DNA from: Methanomicrobiales archaeon
GTDB taxonomy: Archaea; Halobacteriota; Methanomicrobia; Methanomicrobiales; Methanospirillaceae
Direction: 5' to 3'
Assembly (NCBI GenBank): GCA_022841205.1
Contig: JALHCK010000001.1
Coordinates: 1-64,000, forward strand
Length of the DNA: 64,000 nt
In this document: positions 44,155 to 53,542 of the stretch, one piece after another
Layout of the letters: every line of letters starts with the position of its first letter
Numbering within the stretch: position 1 is the first letter of the stretch
Notes under the pieces: model-generated
What the model was told of the DNA's origin: nothing
Databases searched by the model: none
The model's input: only the letters and a program-made list of their open reading frames with translations
Program-made: the position numbers and the translations under genes

Positions 44155-45119
44155 GATCTGAGTCCTGCCTCCTCTACCATGAACGGCGCCTCGCCTTCAG
44201 GGAGGTTCGGGCTGTCTACCAGGCGTGCGATCCGTTTCCCGCCCTTGCTCTTCCTAAGGTAGATACGGAAAGTTGCGGTGTGGCCAACGATGTTTCCACC
44301 GATGGGCTTGGTGGGGTCTCCGAAGAAAACCGCCGGGTTGGAGAGCACCTGGTTGGTGACCAGGCCGACCGCGTTGTTCTCATCGCACAGCTTGAAAAGG
44401 TCATGCAGGTGGCGATTCAGCTTTTGCTGCCGTGTGGCAAGTGTCCCCCTCCCGGCATACTCGGCGCGGAAGTGTGACGTGAGCGAGTCGATGACGAAGA
44501 GCTTGACAGGCTTGTCGGTGGTCCGCAGCTCTGCAGCCCGTTCACGTGCAGTCTCAACCATCAGCATCTGGTGATCGGAAGTATGGGCCCTGGCCACGTG
44601 GATGTTTGCAAGGAAATCCTGCGGGTCGGCATCGATCTCAAGGCCATGGACCATCTGCTCGATACGCTCAGGCCGGAAGGTATTTTCGGTATCGATATAG
44701 ATAGCGCTCCCGTTGAGGCCTCCGTCCTCTTCGGGGAGTTGGACATTGACTGCCATCTGGTGGACGATCTGGCTTTTACCCGAACCGAACTCACCATAGA
44801 GTTCGGTGATGGCCTGGGTTTCCATCCCCCCGCCCAGGAGTTCATCGAGCTCGGGGACGAGGGTCCTGAGCTTCCGGATCTCCTTCCGCTGCTCGAACAC
44901 GTCCTTCCCGGTCCGAAATCCGCCAATATCCACCAGTGCGCGGGCGGACTTGATCATCTTCTTTGCAACCGATTCCCCAATCTCTGCAGTTTCTGCCAGT
45001 TCGGCGGGAGAGGCTGTGGCAACGCTCTCCACGGTAACGAACCCGGCTTCGCGGAGCTTCTCTGCGGTCGTTGGCCCGACACCGGGGAGATCTTCAAGGT
45101 CCAGGGGTCCATTGGTCAT
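44148..45119 (-). CDS. radA: RadA recombinase
   Basis: 323-residue archaeal RecA/Rad51 homologue. The helix-hairpin-helix LEDLPGVGPTTAEKL precedes the ATPase with Walker A GEFGSGKS and Walker B KLFVIDSL, then the L2 region. It forms filaments on single-stranded DNA in recombination. Start at 45119 gives MTNGPLDLED, the normal N-terminus; longer in-frame starts up to 45407 fall within the RPA gene. Sits between RPA and pgp in one minus-strand run. Confidence 0.97.
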   Translation of the reverse strand: MTNGPLDLEDLPGVGPTTAEKLREAGFVTVESVATASPAELAETAEIGESVAKKMIKSARALVDIGGFRTGKDVFEQRKEIRKLRTLVPELDELLGGGMETQAITELYGEFGSGKSQIVHQMAVNVQLPEEDGGLNGSAIYIDTENTFRPERIEQMVHGLEIDADPQDFLANIHVARAHTSDHQMLMVETARERAAELRTTDKPVKLFVIDSLTSHFRAEYAGRGTLATRQQKLNRHLHDLFKLCDENNAVGLVTNQVLSNPAVFFGDPTKPIGGNIVGHTATFRIYLRKSKGGKRIARLVDSPNLPEGEAPFMVEEAGLRSC

Positions 45120-45159
45120 CGTGTAGTCACCTCTGACAGAGAGAGCGTGGTATACCCTG

Positions 45160-46482
45160 TCATATATCTTGGCGGCCGTGCAGCGTGAAAGTATTGTCGG
45201 CGCCCATACCGGTAACCGCGTGTATCCGCTCCCTGACCGCTGCAGGGTCCGGTTCCCGCTCTTCAACAGAGATCGCAGTGATCCGATCCCCTGAGCGGGT
45301 CCCGCGGACCAGGACTTCATGCCCGTGGGGATGCTCTCCGGAAAGAAGGAACCTTTCACGCCCATCATCGAGGAATGTCCCTTCCCGGGTAACGATGATC
45401 GTTCCATCCATCTCTATCTCCTGGGCTGCTGAAGGGGGCTGCACCCTGATAAATCCGCCTGCCCCGACATGCAGCTCGAGCCCGCCATCCCGCCCTGTCC
45501 TGCCGGACCCGTGGTAAATGGTGATGCGATCACCAGCGACAAGGGGGATGAGGGCCCGGTCACCCCAGAAGACCACTCTGAGGTCGGAAGCCGATGCGGT
45601 AATAACGAGGTTCCGGACATGGTTCGGCCGGCCATCCCGGGTAGTGAATGCCCATGGGGGCTGGGCGGATGCAACGATACCTTCGATTGAGAACATCCCG
45701 CCCTCCCGGACATCACCAGGGGTGTTGAACACGAAGGAACACGTGTGCGATGCGGGCGAAATCGCACTCCGTTCATCGATGCCATACTCCGTTCCTGTAG
45801 TCCGCTGCTTCACCACGGCCCCCCCGATTCTGATGCATAACCCTTCCTGCACGCCAGCCAGGAGAGAAGGATCCCAGGACACGATCCTGGCAGTGCTCGT
45901 GCCATCATAGATACAGCCCTCGATCATCCCGCCGGCAGACCCATCCCTTCGGGTGATGGTACGCGGCTCTCCGAGAAAGAGAACCAAACCCTCAACATCG
46001 GCCCGTTCCGCAGGTCGGTACTGGGGCTGGACTGTTGTTCCACACGAAATTTCGATGGGTGATTTCCGGAGAGCAAGCACCGTGATATCCCCCGGGCGTC
46101 CTCCCCGCTTCCCGATTATTTCAAGCACATCGCCCTCCTCTATCTCTGCAACGGCGGCAGCCTTTTCATCCCATAGGATCGCCCGTGCCTGACCAGTCTC
46201 ATCTCCGAGTATAACATGGGCCACCCATCCTTTCTCACCATCCTTGCGGGTAAACTCCCGCGGAGGGGAGATCGTGATGACCCTGCCAAAAAAAGATGAG
46301 AGGGTAGATCCGGTCGAGAGGTCACGGATCTTGACATGCTCCCGGCCAAGGTCGTGTACCACGACCATCGCAGCGGTGACATCGTCGAGAAGATCGCCGC
46401 ATTCCTGTATCTTTTCTTCGACACGCCGTTCGAACTCATCGCGGCTGATCAGGTCGTCCACGAGGGCATAGTGGAACTGCAC
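45160..46482 (-). CDS. Replication protein A-like OB-fold ssDNA-binding protein
   Basis: 440 residues with about four OB-fold repeats: FFGRVITISPPREFTRKDGEKGWVA, LVLFLGEPRTITRRDGSAGGM, FSIEGIVASAQPPWAFTTRDGRPNHV and a last copy near 355-410. No zinc-ribbon cysteines are seen. It coats single-stranded DNA and presents it to RadA, whose gene follows 40 bases later on the same strand. Preceded by lysA. Confidence 0.9.
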   Translation of the reverse strand: MQFHYALVDDLISRDEFERRVEEKIQECGDLLDDVTAAMVVVHDLGREHVKIRDLSTGSTLSSFFGRVITISPPREFTRKDGEKGWVAHVILGDETGQARAILWDEKAAAVAEIEEGDVLEIIGKRGGRPGDITVLALRKSPIEISCGTTVQPQYRPAERADVEGLVLFLGEPRTITRRDGSAGGMIEGCIYDGTSTARIVSWDPSLLAGVQEGLCIRIGGAVVKQRTTGTEYGIDERSAISPASHTCSFVFNTPGDVREGGMFSIEGIVASAQPPWAFTTRDGRPNHVRNLVITASASDLRVVFWGDRALIPLVAGDRITIYHGSGRTGRDGGLELHVGAGGFIRVQPPSAAQEIEMDGTIIVTREGTFLDDGRERFLLSGEHPHGHEVLVRGTRSGDRITAISVEEREPDPAAVRERIHAVTGMGADNTFTLHGRQDI

Positions 46483-46498
46483 TTCCGATTATCCCCCG

Positions 46499-47803
46499 CT
46501 AGCGACCCCGCTCCTGCCAGGGGGGGGTTTCCATGGTCCGTATCAGGTCGCCGATATCCTCCCCCCTCCGCATGAGGGCAGCAGAGCGACCCTTCAGAAT
46601 AATCTCTGGGCACCGTGGCCTGCTGTTATATTGGGAGGACATGGCAAACCCGTAAGCGCCGGCATCGAGCACAGCGATCAGATCTCCTGCAGCGAGTTCT
46701 GGAAGCAGCCGATCGTGAGCAAGGATATCACCAGACTCGCAGATCGGCCCGGCAACGGTGCAGGTGACCTTCCTTTCCTGCCCGGCCCTGTTTGCCGCAA
46801 TCACTTCATGCCAGGAATCATACATCGCCGGCCTCACGAGAAGGTTGAACCCGGCATCAACGTTGACGAAGTTCCGGTGTGCCGGCTTGACCGAGTTGAC
46901 TCCGGCAAGAAGGAGGGTCGAATCGGCAACCAGCGACCGGCCTGGCTCGATCCAGAGCTCCGGGCTGATTCCTGCCTCGCGGATGCCCTGCCTGAACAGC
47001 GGTATGACAGCACGGGCATAATCGGCAGGGTTGGGGGATCGTTCTCCTTCACCGCGATGGTAGGGAATGCCAAGGCCTCCGCCGAGGTCGACAAATTCCA
47101 GCCGGACTCCCATTCCGGTGATCTCCCGCACTATTTTCATCATCACCTCACAGGCCCGCGCAAACGGTTCCACGTCTAGGATCTGGGATCCGATGTGGCA
47201 GTGGATCCCAACCGGGTCGATATGGGCACATGAAAGGGCTTCCCTATAGGCAGTCGGGATCAGGTGATGGGCAATTCCGAACTTGCTTGTGGCAAGACCT
47301 GTGGCGATCTTCGGGTGGGTGGGGACATCGATTGCGGGATTGACTCTGAACGCGATCCGGGCTGTTTTTCCGGCTGCTGCGGCAACGGCCTCGAGCTGCC
47401 CGAGCTCGTCAAACGAGTCCACCGAGACAGGCACTCCTCTCTCAACAGCCAGGGCGAGGTCGGACCGGCTCTTCGAGCTCCCGTTGAAGAGGAGGGTTCC
47501 CGGCTGCATTCCCGCAGCTAGGGCAAGGTGGAGTTCCCCGGATGAAAAGACATCGGCACCGGCCCCGAGTGCTGCCAGGGCCCGGAGCACCGCGAGGTTG
47601 CCGTTTGCCTTGGCTGCATAGAGAATCCGCACCCGGGGATATTCTGCAGAGAGCGCATCGCGGCAGGCCATGTAGCAGGCTTCAATCCTGTCCTGATCGG
47701 TCACGTAGAGCGGGGTGCCCCATGTCCGGGCTAGTTCCACGGTATCATGTTCCCCAATCCAGAGATGATCGTGCCGGATGGTAATGTGCGGCGGAAGGTT
47801 CAC
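46499..47803 (-). CDS. lysA: Diaminopimelate decarboxylase
   Basis: 434-residue fold-III PLP enzyme: YAAKANGN carries the PLP lysine (about 66), GIHCHIGSQ and LGGGLGIPY the phosphate loop, and CESGDILA the catalytic Cys at the dimer interface. It releases CO2 from meso-diaminopimelate to give L-lysine. Its ATG overlaps the dapL stop by 4 bases. dapF, needed to epimerise LL-diaminopimelate, is not in this run. Confidence 0.95.
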   Translation of the reverse strand: MNLPPHITIRHDHLWIGEHDTVELARTWGTPLYVTDQDRIEACYMACRDALSAEYPRVRILYAAKANGNLAVLRALAALGAGADVFSSGELHLALAAGMQPGTLLFNGSSKSRSDLALAVERGVPVSVDSFDELGQLEAVAAAAGKTARIAFRVNPAIDVPTHPKIATGLATSKFGIAHHLIPTAYREALSCAHIDPVGIHCHIGSQILDVEPFARACEVMMKIVREITGMGVRLEFVDLGGGLGIPYHRGEGERSPNPADYARAVIPLFRQGIREAGISPELWIEPGRSLVADSTLLLAGVNSVKPAHRNFVNVDAGFNLLVRPAMYDSWHEVIAANRAGQERKVTCTVAGPICESGDILAHDRLLPELAAGDLIAVLDAGAYGFAMSSQYNSRPRCPEIILKGRSAALMRRGEDIGDLIRTMETPPWQERGR

Positions 47804-48948
47804 TGGGAGAGCCTCCTCAGCCGTTCGATCGCCTCCCGGATCCGCTCTGTTGACCGCGTGAGGGCGAAACGCACATAACCATCACCGCCGTTCCCAAACC
47901 CGATACCCGGGGTGACCACGATCCCAGCCTCGTTCAGGAGCCGGGTGGCAAACTCCATGCAGTCCTCGACAGGCATCCAGACATAGAAGGTCGCTTTCGG
48001 CGGGTTGACGGTATACCCGAGCGACCGGAGCCCGCTAACAAGGGTATCCCGCCGCTCCTCATATATCCGGCAGGCCTCCCTGACACAGTCCTGCGGGCCG
48101 GAGAGCGCTGCGATGGCGGCATGCTGGATAGCATCAAACACACCGGAATCGACATTGGCCTTGACCCTTGAGAGACCGGCGATGATCCCGGCATTCCCGC
48201 AGGCCATCCCGATCCGCCACCCGGTCATGTTGTAAGTCTTGGAAAGAGAGTGCATCTCCACAGACACCTCCATGGCACCGCGTGTTGAAAGGAATGACGG
48301 CGCCTGGTAGCCATCGTAAGCGATCTCGGAATATGCATTATCATGGACGATGATCAGGTCGTTATCCGTGGCAAAATCGACTGCCTCCTCGAAAAATCCC
48401 GGGAGGGTGATTGCCGACGTAGGGTTGTTCGGATAGTTTAGAAACATCAGCCGGGCCTTCCGGACAATATCCCCCGGGATGGCTGCGAGGTCAGGGAGGA
48501 AGTCCCGCTCCGGTAAAAGGGGCATCTCGTGGACGCTTCCTTCGGCAAAAAGGGTTGATGTCCGGTATACCGGGTAACCTGGGCTCGGGGCAAGGACATA
48601 GTCTCCGCGATTGATGAATGCCTCGGGAATATGGGCGATCCCATCCTTTGAGCCCATCAGGGCCAGGACTTCCTTCTTCGGATCGAGCTTTACACCGAAC
48701 CGGGCGGAGTACCAGCGGGAGACTGCGGCCCGGTATTGTTCCATCCCGGCATACGACGGATAGTGGTGATTCCGGGGGTCCTTTGCCGCCCGGCACAGGG
48801 CATCCACGATATGGGGAGGTGTGGGGAGATCGGGGTCCCCGACACCAAAGTCGATCACATCAACGCCACGTGCTATCTGGGCGGCCTTGAGCTCTTCTAT
48901 TCGCGCAAAGAGGTAGGGGGGAAGGTCCCCCATCCGTTCCGCGTACAT
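47800..48948 (-). CDS. dapL: LL-diaminopimelate aminotransferase
   Basis: 382-residue class I PLP enzyme of the DapL group. FGVGDPDLPTP, YPNNPTSAITL, HDNAYSEIAYDG and SLSKTYNMTGWRIG (PLP lysine) are visible. It makes LL-diaminopimelate from tetrahydrodipicolinate in one step. Start 48948 (MYAERMGDL) was preferred over the in-frame 48975, which has no support. Overlaps lysA by 4 bases, giving the order of the last lysine steps. Confidence 0.93.
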   Translation of the reverse strand: MYAERMGDLPPYLFARIEELKAAQIARGVDVIDFGVGDPDLPTPPHIVDALCRAAKDPRNHHYPSYAGMEQYRAAVSRWYSARFGVKLDPKKEVLALMGSKDGIAHIPEAFINRGDYVLAPSPGYPVYRTSTLFAEGSVHEMPLLPERDFLPDLAAIPGDIVRKARLMFLNYPNNPTSAITLPGFFEEAVDFATDNDLIIVHDNAYSEIAYDGYQAPSFLSTRGAMEVSVEMHSLSKTYNMTGWRIGMACGNAGIIAGLSRVKANVDSGVFDAIQHAAIAALSGPQDCVREACRIYEERRDTLVSGLRSLGYTVNPPKATFYVWMPVEDCMEFATRLLNEAGIVVTPGIGFGNGGDGYVRFALTRSTERIREAIERLRRLSQ

Positions 48949-49065
48949 GCGGGTACGTATTCTTTTCCGGCACACATTAAGATGACCCGCAAGGAAGATG
49001 ACTGCCGGAAAACCTCGTGACCGAAGGAATATAATCTGTGGCCCGCAATGGAGGAATGTACAGAA

Positions 49066-49392
49066 ATGGGGAGCATGCCGTGTGAACCGATCGTTGTTCT
49101 TGCTACCGCAGGAAGAGCGGAGGCTGAAGTCATAGCACGAACCCTGGTATCAGAAGGTTATGCAGCCTGTGTGAACGTCATTGATGCCATTTCGTTCTAC
49201 AAGTGGGAAGGTGAGCTGTGCGAGCACCCAGAGCAGCTCCTCATAATCAAGACTACACGGGACCATGGTGATGCGACAATTGACCGGATCCGCGAGCTTC
49301 ATTCCTATGATCTGCCGGAGATGCTACTGCTGCCGGTAGTTGGAGGATATCCCCCCTATCTCCAGTGGCTTTGCAAGGAGGTCCGGCAATGA
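49066..49392 (+). CDS. cutA: CutA1-type divalent-cation tolerance protein
   Basis: About 108 residues of the trimeric CutA1 fold: EAEVIARTLVSEGYAACVNVI, FYKWEGELCEHPEQLLIIKTT and DLPEMLLLPVVGGYPPYLQWL. It can bind copper and other divalent cations. A TATA-like AATATAATC lies at about 49028, so a transcript start near 49055 makes ATG 49066 (GGAGG 11 bases upstream) or 49075 more likely than 49048. Overlaps the second fdhD by 4 bases. Confidence 0.88.
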   Translation: MGSMPCEPIVVLATAGRAEAEVIARTLVSEGYAACVNVIDAISFYKWEGELCEHPEQLLIIKTTRDHGDATIDRIRELHSYDLPEMLLLPVVGGYPPYLQWLCKEVRQ

Positions 49393-50123
49393 GAACGATA
49401 AAGCATAGCGGGTTTCAGGTCATTGATGAACAGGTTTCCGGAATTGACGACACCATCGTGCGGGAGGAGCGATTCAGCCTCGTGTTGAACGGGATCCGGG
49501 TTCTCGACATGGTGGCAAGCGGGGAGCACCTGCGTGAACTGGGGGCAGGTTTCGTCATCACCCAGGGGCTGTCGAAAAAGATCAGAGCCGTGTCGGTGGA
49601 AGGAAACGAGATCCTCGTATCCGCGCCGCTGGAAGAATCCTGTGAGCGCGAGATAGAGACAACCGGGGCCGTGGGGTTCCGGTGCAGACCTCCCGAACCT
49701 GTCCTGTCCCGCTGTTGTATCACCATTCCCGAAGTCTTTGCCATCACCGGTGAGATCGTGACCGACCTATGGCAACGGACAGGGGGTGTTCACTGTTCTG
49801 TCCTTGCCCGCGATGGTGATATCCTGTTCAGGGCAAGCGATGTCGGGAGACACAACACCGTTGACAAGGTAATCGGCCATGGTGTGCTGAACGGGGTCGA
49901 TCTTTCGGAGTGTGCCGTGGGTTGCACAGGGAGACAACCCCGGGACATGGTAATCAAGTATGCCAATGCCGGAGTCCCTATCATCATCTCAAGGGCTGCA
50001 TCAACCGACCAGGGCATTGCAACCGCCGATAAGTTCGGTATCACCCTGATCTGTTTCTCACGGAACGAACGGTTCACGGTCTACACCCATCCCTGCAGAG
50101 TCAGCGGGGTTGTCCCCCTGTAG
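49389..50123 (+). CDS. FdhD-family protein, second copy
   Basis: 244 residues with the FdhD marks GRHNTVDKVIGH (153-164) and CTGRQPRDMVIK (179-190). Like the copy at 4567 it lacks the E. coli CxxC; the equivalent stretch reads TTGAVGFRC, while Cys136 (GGVHC) and Cys179 (GCTGR) are kept. Start at 49389 overlaps the cutA stop (ATGA). Whether it serves FdhA or formylmethanofuran dehydrogenase is open. Far from the first copy, so it is a paralogue and not part of a local duplication. Confidence 0.9.
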   Translation: MRTIKHSGFQVIDEQVSGIDDTIVREERFSLVLNGIRVLDMVASGEHLRELGAGFVITQGLSKKIRAVSVEGNEILVSAPLEESCEREIETTGAVGFRCRPPEPVLSRCCITIPEVFAITGEIVTDLWQRTGGVHCSVLARDGDILFRASDVGRHNTVDKVIGHGVLNGVDLSECAVGCTGRQPRDMVIKYANAGVPIIISRAASTDQGIATADKFGITLICFSRNERFTVYTHPCRVSGVVPL

Positions 50124-50186
50124 CATGCAAAGGACAAAACACCTTCGGAAAAGCAGATGAAGGCCGATGGCTAAAAGGGTACCAGT

Positions 50187-50669
50187 ATGATCAGAGAGAA
50201 CGTGGCGGGTGGAAAGCAGGCCGTTCTTGTCCTTGGCTGCCCGCAGGTCCCGGTGCAGACCAGCATCGCACTCTACCTTGCGGCACACCTCAGGAAAAAA
50301 GGGGTTGTCCCGGTTATTGCCGGCAACCGGGCGGCCCGGCTGAATGCCGAAGTATCTGACCCCGACCGCCATTATACCGGGACATTTATCGACCTGGACC
50401 GGTTCATCGAAGACCTTGCGGATGGGAAAAGCCGGTTTAACTATTATTTCACCTTTATCCATAACGATGCCGGGATCAGCTATGCGGCAACGGTACATTC
50501 CCTGACTGGAGCAACGGTTGTCGGGCTTATTTACGGAGAACATTTCCAGGAAGTGGCGGATGCCATCGATTTCCCCTGCGAAAAGATCGCGGCACATGCG
50601 GTGCACAACCCGATGCCGCTGAAGAAAAAGATCGACGAGGTGCTTCCATGGGTTGTCTCGAATCTCTGA
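50187..50669 (+). CDS. DUF1890 methanogen protein
   Basis: 160 residues of DUF1890, a family restricted to methanogens. VLGCPQVPVQTSIALYLAAHLRKKG begins a Rossmann-like unit, with HYTGTFIDLDRFIEDL in the middle. It overlaps the DUF1894 gene by 22 bases, a pairing seen across methanogens, so the two act together. A role linked to a methanogenesis enzyme is likely but unproven. AAGGG precedes the ATG. Confidence 0.9.
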   Translation: MIRENVAGGKQAVLVLGCPQVPVQTSIALYLAAHLRKKGVVPVIAGNRAARLNAEVSDPDRHYTGTFIDLDRFIEDLADGKSRFNYYFTFIHNDAGISYAATVHSLTGATVVGLIYGEHFQEVADAIDFPCEKIAAHAVHNPMPLKKKIDEVLPWVVSNL

Positions 50670-50935
50670 ACTATGAAGTCGTCCTGCAGGGCGCCAGCTT
50701 CAAGGAGTGCAGGGACTATGTCAGGACCCGCTGCAGTGAATATTACGATGTGGATCCAGGATTCCGAATCTTTGAAAAAGCAGTGATAGGTGTTCCTCCT
50801 GTCTCGATCGGCCTCGATGGTGATACCATCACATTCCCCTACACCAAGCCATGCTACGGGACATTCCTGGTGCGGGTACAGGAACCAGATGAGGCAGACC
50901 GGATCAGGCGCACTGCTCCAGGCAGAAAGAAATAA
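50648..50935 (+). CDS. DUF1894 methanogen protein
   Basis: 95 residues of DUF1894, known only from methanogens. LESLNYEVVLQGASFKECRDYV and ITFPYTKPCYGTFLVRV are the family core. Its ATG lies inside the DUF1890 gene (22-base overlap). Function unknown. Confidence 0.9.
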   Translation: MGCLESLNYEVVLQGASFKECRDYVRTRCSEYYDVDPGFRIFEKAVIGVPPVSIGLDGDTITFPYTKPCYGTFLVRVQEPDEADRIRRTAPGRKK

Positions 50936-51023
50936 ATCAATTACATACTCGTTTTTCTGAAATCCCGCGATTTCCCGGAATATATATCAACTCTCCCGGT
51001 TACCAGTGTATCAGGAGGAGGTT

Positions 51024-52673
51024 ATGGCTGACCTGTCGGTTCTCACAGGGGGCAGGGCCGGTGATGGCATCAACAGTGCCGGGCTGCTCGTCTCCCATCT
51101 CTTCAACCGGATGGGATATTTCCCGTACATGTATTTCGATTATCCATCGCTCATCAAGGGAGGGCATAATTTTACCATCACCCGGGCGTCCGATATGCCG
51201 GTTGGCGCATGCCGGGAACGAATAGATGTAATGCTTGCCCTGAACCAGGATACCATCGATCTACACCGCGATCTCATGCACGATGAAACGGTGGTGATAT
51301 ACGACAGCGGAAGAGCGACCGCGGAAGGGCAGGGTGTCCCGGTGCAGGAGATCCTATCCGAGGAACAGGCACCCGCAGTAATGGGGAATTCATGCATGAT
51401 CGGGGCATTTTCCGGTGCCACCGGCATACCGTTCCACATTGTGGAGGAGGTATTTACGCGGCAGATCCCACGGGGGCTTGAGAAGAATATTGCTGTCGCC
51501 CGGAGGGGTTACGGAGTGGTGAAACAGGTACGCACCATTGAACCGGGGACCGGAGAGCCACTCCCCCTTGTCTCGGGAAACGAAGCAATCGGCCTCGGAC
51601 TCCTGCATGGAGGCCTCGATGCATTCGTTGCCTACCCGATGACCCCGACCTCAAACCTTCTTCATTTCCTGGCCGGGATGGCAGAGGAGCACCCCCTGAC
51701 TGTGGTGCATCCTGAAAACGAGATAGCGGTCATCCTTATGGCCCATGGTCTTGCCTATGCCGGGAAAAAAACAGCGGTCGGAACTTCCGGCGGAGGGTTC
51801 TGTCTGATGACCGAGAGTATCTCGATGTCCGGCACAAACGAGGTGCCGGTTGTGGTGGTCATGGGACAGCGAACCGGCCCAAGCACCGGTCTTCCGACCT
51901 ACACAGGCCAGACTGATCTCCACTTCGTGCTCCATGCCGGTCAGGGAGAGTTCCCACGGCTGGTGGTAGCCCCCGGGGACATTACCCAGGCCTGTATCTG
52001 GTCAGCCCGGGCTCTCTCTCTGGCCTGGTCCTGCCAGGTACCGGCCATCATCCTGGCAGACAAGACGCTCTGCGAAGGTATAACACCCCTCCAGAACGGG
52101 GCATTTCCACCCCTGCCTTCCGAAGAACGTCCGGATGCTCCTTCCGGACGGGAATATCACCGTTATTCCTTCACCGAAAACGGGATCTCTCCGATGCTGT
52201 ACCCACCAGTCCCCGGGTCGGTGATTAAAGTGAACAGTTACATTCACGATGAAGCGGGGATAACCACCGAGCGATCCGATCTCACCACCAGGATGACCGA
52301 TAAGCGGATTCTTAAGGAAAAGACCCTTCGCGCCCGGACTGAGTCGCTCTCGCCCGTGGAAGTATTTGGCCGGGACCATGCTCCCATCACCATCCTGTGC
52401 TGGGGCTCCACGCTCCCGGGCTGTCGTGAAGTTGCCGGAACCCTTGGCTTCCGCGTAGTCCAGCCGGTAGTGCTCTCCCCGTTCCCCGTCAATCAGCTGA
52501 AGACTGCCCTGTCCGGATCGGAACGGATCATTGCAATCGAGGAGAATGCGCTTGGCCAGCTCGTAATGCTCTGTGCCCGGAACGGGATTTCGGTGGATGA
52601 GGCCATCCTGAAGTATGACGGCCGGCCCTTTTCCATTGAAGAGCTGGAACGCAGGCTTTCGGAGGTGACCTGA
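51024..52673 (+). CDS. 2-oxoacid:ferredoxin oxidoreductase, fused gamma-alpha subunit
   Basis: 549 residues. Residues 1-185 are the gamma domain (LTGGRAGDGINSAGLLVSHLF) and 190-549 the alpha/TPP-pyrimidine domain (AYPMTPTSNLLHFL, VHPENEIAVILMAHG). With the beta subunit it makes the two-subunit KorAB type. It couples oxidative decarboxylation or reductive carboxylation of a 2-oxoacid to ferredoxin. The ATG follows AGGAGG by 4 bases, a strong site that rules out the longer start at 51006. Neighbouring glutamate dehydrogenase favours 2-oxoglutarate as the substrate (inference). Confidence 0.9.
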   Translation: MADLSVLTGGRAGDGINSAGLLVSHLFNRMGYFPYMYFDYPSLIKGGHNFTITRASDMPVGACRERIDVMLALNQDTIDLHRDLMHDETVVIYDSGRATAEGQGVPVQEILSEEQAPAVMGNSCMIGAFSGATGIPFHIVEEVFTRQIPRGLEKNIAVARRGYGVVKQVRTIEPGTGEPLPLVSGNEAIGLGLLHGGLDAFVAYPMTPTSNLLHFLAGMAEEHPLTVVHPENEIAVILMAHGLAYAGKKTAVGTSGGGFCLMTESISMSGTNEVPVVVVMGQRTGPSTGLPTYTGQTDLHFVLHAGQGEFPRLVVAPGDITQACIWSARALSLAWSCQVPAIILADKTLCEGITPLQNGAFPPLPSEERPDAPSGREYHRYSFTENGISPMLYPPVPGSVIKVNSYIHDEAGITTERSDLTTRMTDKRILKEKTLRARTESLSPVEVFGRDHAPITILCWGSTLPGCREVAGTLGFRVVQPVVLSPFPVNQLKTALSGSERIIAIEENALGQLVMLCARNGISVDEAILKYDGRPFSIEELERRLSEVT

Positions 52674-52675
52674 AA

Positions 52676-53524
52676 ATGAGCAGGACGCTGATAACCGATG
52701 CACAGAACACGTGGTGCCCGGGATGCGGGAACTTCACCATACAGTTCGCGCTGCGAAATGCCATCCAGAACCTTGTGAAAGAGGGTGTCCCGCTCGAGAC
52801 CATAGTGCTCGTGACCGGGATTGGATGTCATGCCAAGATGGCCGATTACCTGAACATCAACAGCTTCTACTCTATACATGGGAGAACCATCCCTGTTGCA
52901 ACCGGGATCAAGCTTGCCAACCCCGAACTCACCGTCCTCTGCTGCACCGGGGACGGAGACGCCTATGCCGAGGGACTGGATCACCTCGTTTTTGCCGCAA
53001 AGCGGAACTCCCATATAACAGTCATTGTCCATAACAACCGCGTATACGGGTTGACCACCGGTCAGTATACCCCCACCTCACCACTCGGTTTCAGGGGGCG
53101 TTCCACTCCGGGGGGAACAATCGAGGCTCCCTTCAATCCTCTCTCGCTGATGCTTACCAGCGGGGCAGGTTTCGTGGCAAGGGGTACCAGCAGGAAGATG
53201 AGAGAGCTGGAAGATCTCATCTCTCAGGGGCTGCGTCACCGGGGATTTGCATTTATCGATGTGCTCCAGGTCTGCGCAACTTATTTCAACACAAGCGAGG
53301 TCTATGACCGGCAGGGTTATGCCCTTTCTGATCACGATCCTGCCGATTTTGAAGCTGCATGCCGCAAGGCGCAGGAATGGGATTATAACAGGGACGCTCC
53401 GATCGCATTAGGTCTCTTCTTCCGCCAGGAAAAACCGGTTTTCGAAGAGCAGTTTCCCCGTCGTAGCATGACCCCGGTGGACCGTGGGAAGGCTATACAG
53501 GCAATCCTTGATGCGAAACGGTGA
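52676..53524 (+). CDS. 2-oxoacid:ferredoxin oxidoreductase beta subunit
   Basis: 282 residues with the TPP-binding GDGDAYAEGLDHLVFAAKRN and, upstream, the WCPGCGN cysteine motif that together with a later Cys holds the [4Fe-4S] cluster. It begins 2 bases after the alpha-subunit stop. No delta (ferredoxin-like) subunit is present, so it accepts electrons from free ferredoxin. Confidence 0.92.
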   Translation: MSRTLITDAQNTWCPGCGNFTIQFALRNAIQNLVKEGVPLETIVLVTGIGCHAKMADYLNINSFYSIHGRTIPVATGIKLANPELTVLCCTGDGDAYAEGLDHLVFAAKRNSHITVIVHNNRVYGLTTGQYTPTSPLGFRGRSTPGGTIEAPFNPLSLMLTSGAGFVARGTSRKMRELEDLISQGLRHRGFAFIDVLQVCATYFNTSEVYDRQGYALSDHDPADFEAACRKAQEWDYNRDAPIALGLFFRQEKPVFEEQFPRRSMTPVDRGKAIQAILDAKR

Positions 53525-53542
53525 TCAGTGGATGTAGGGAAC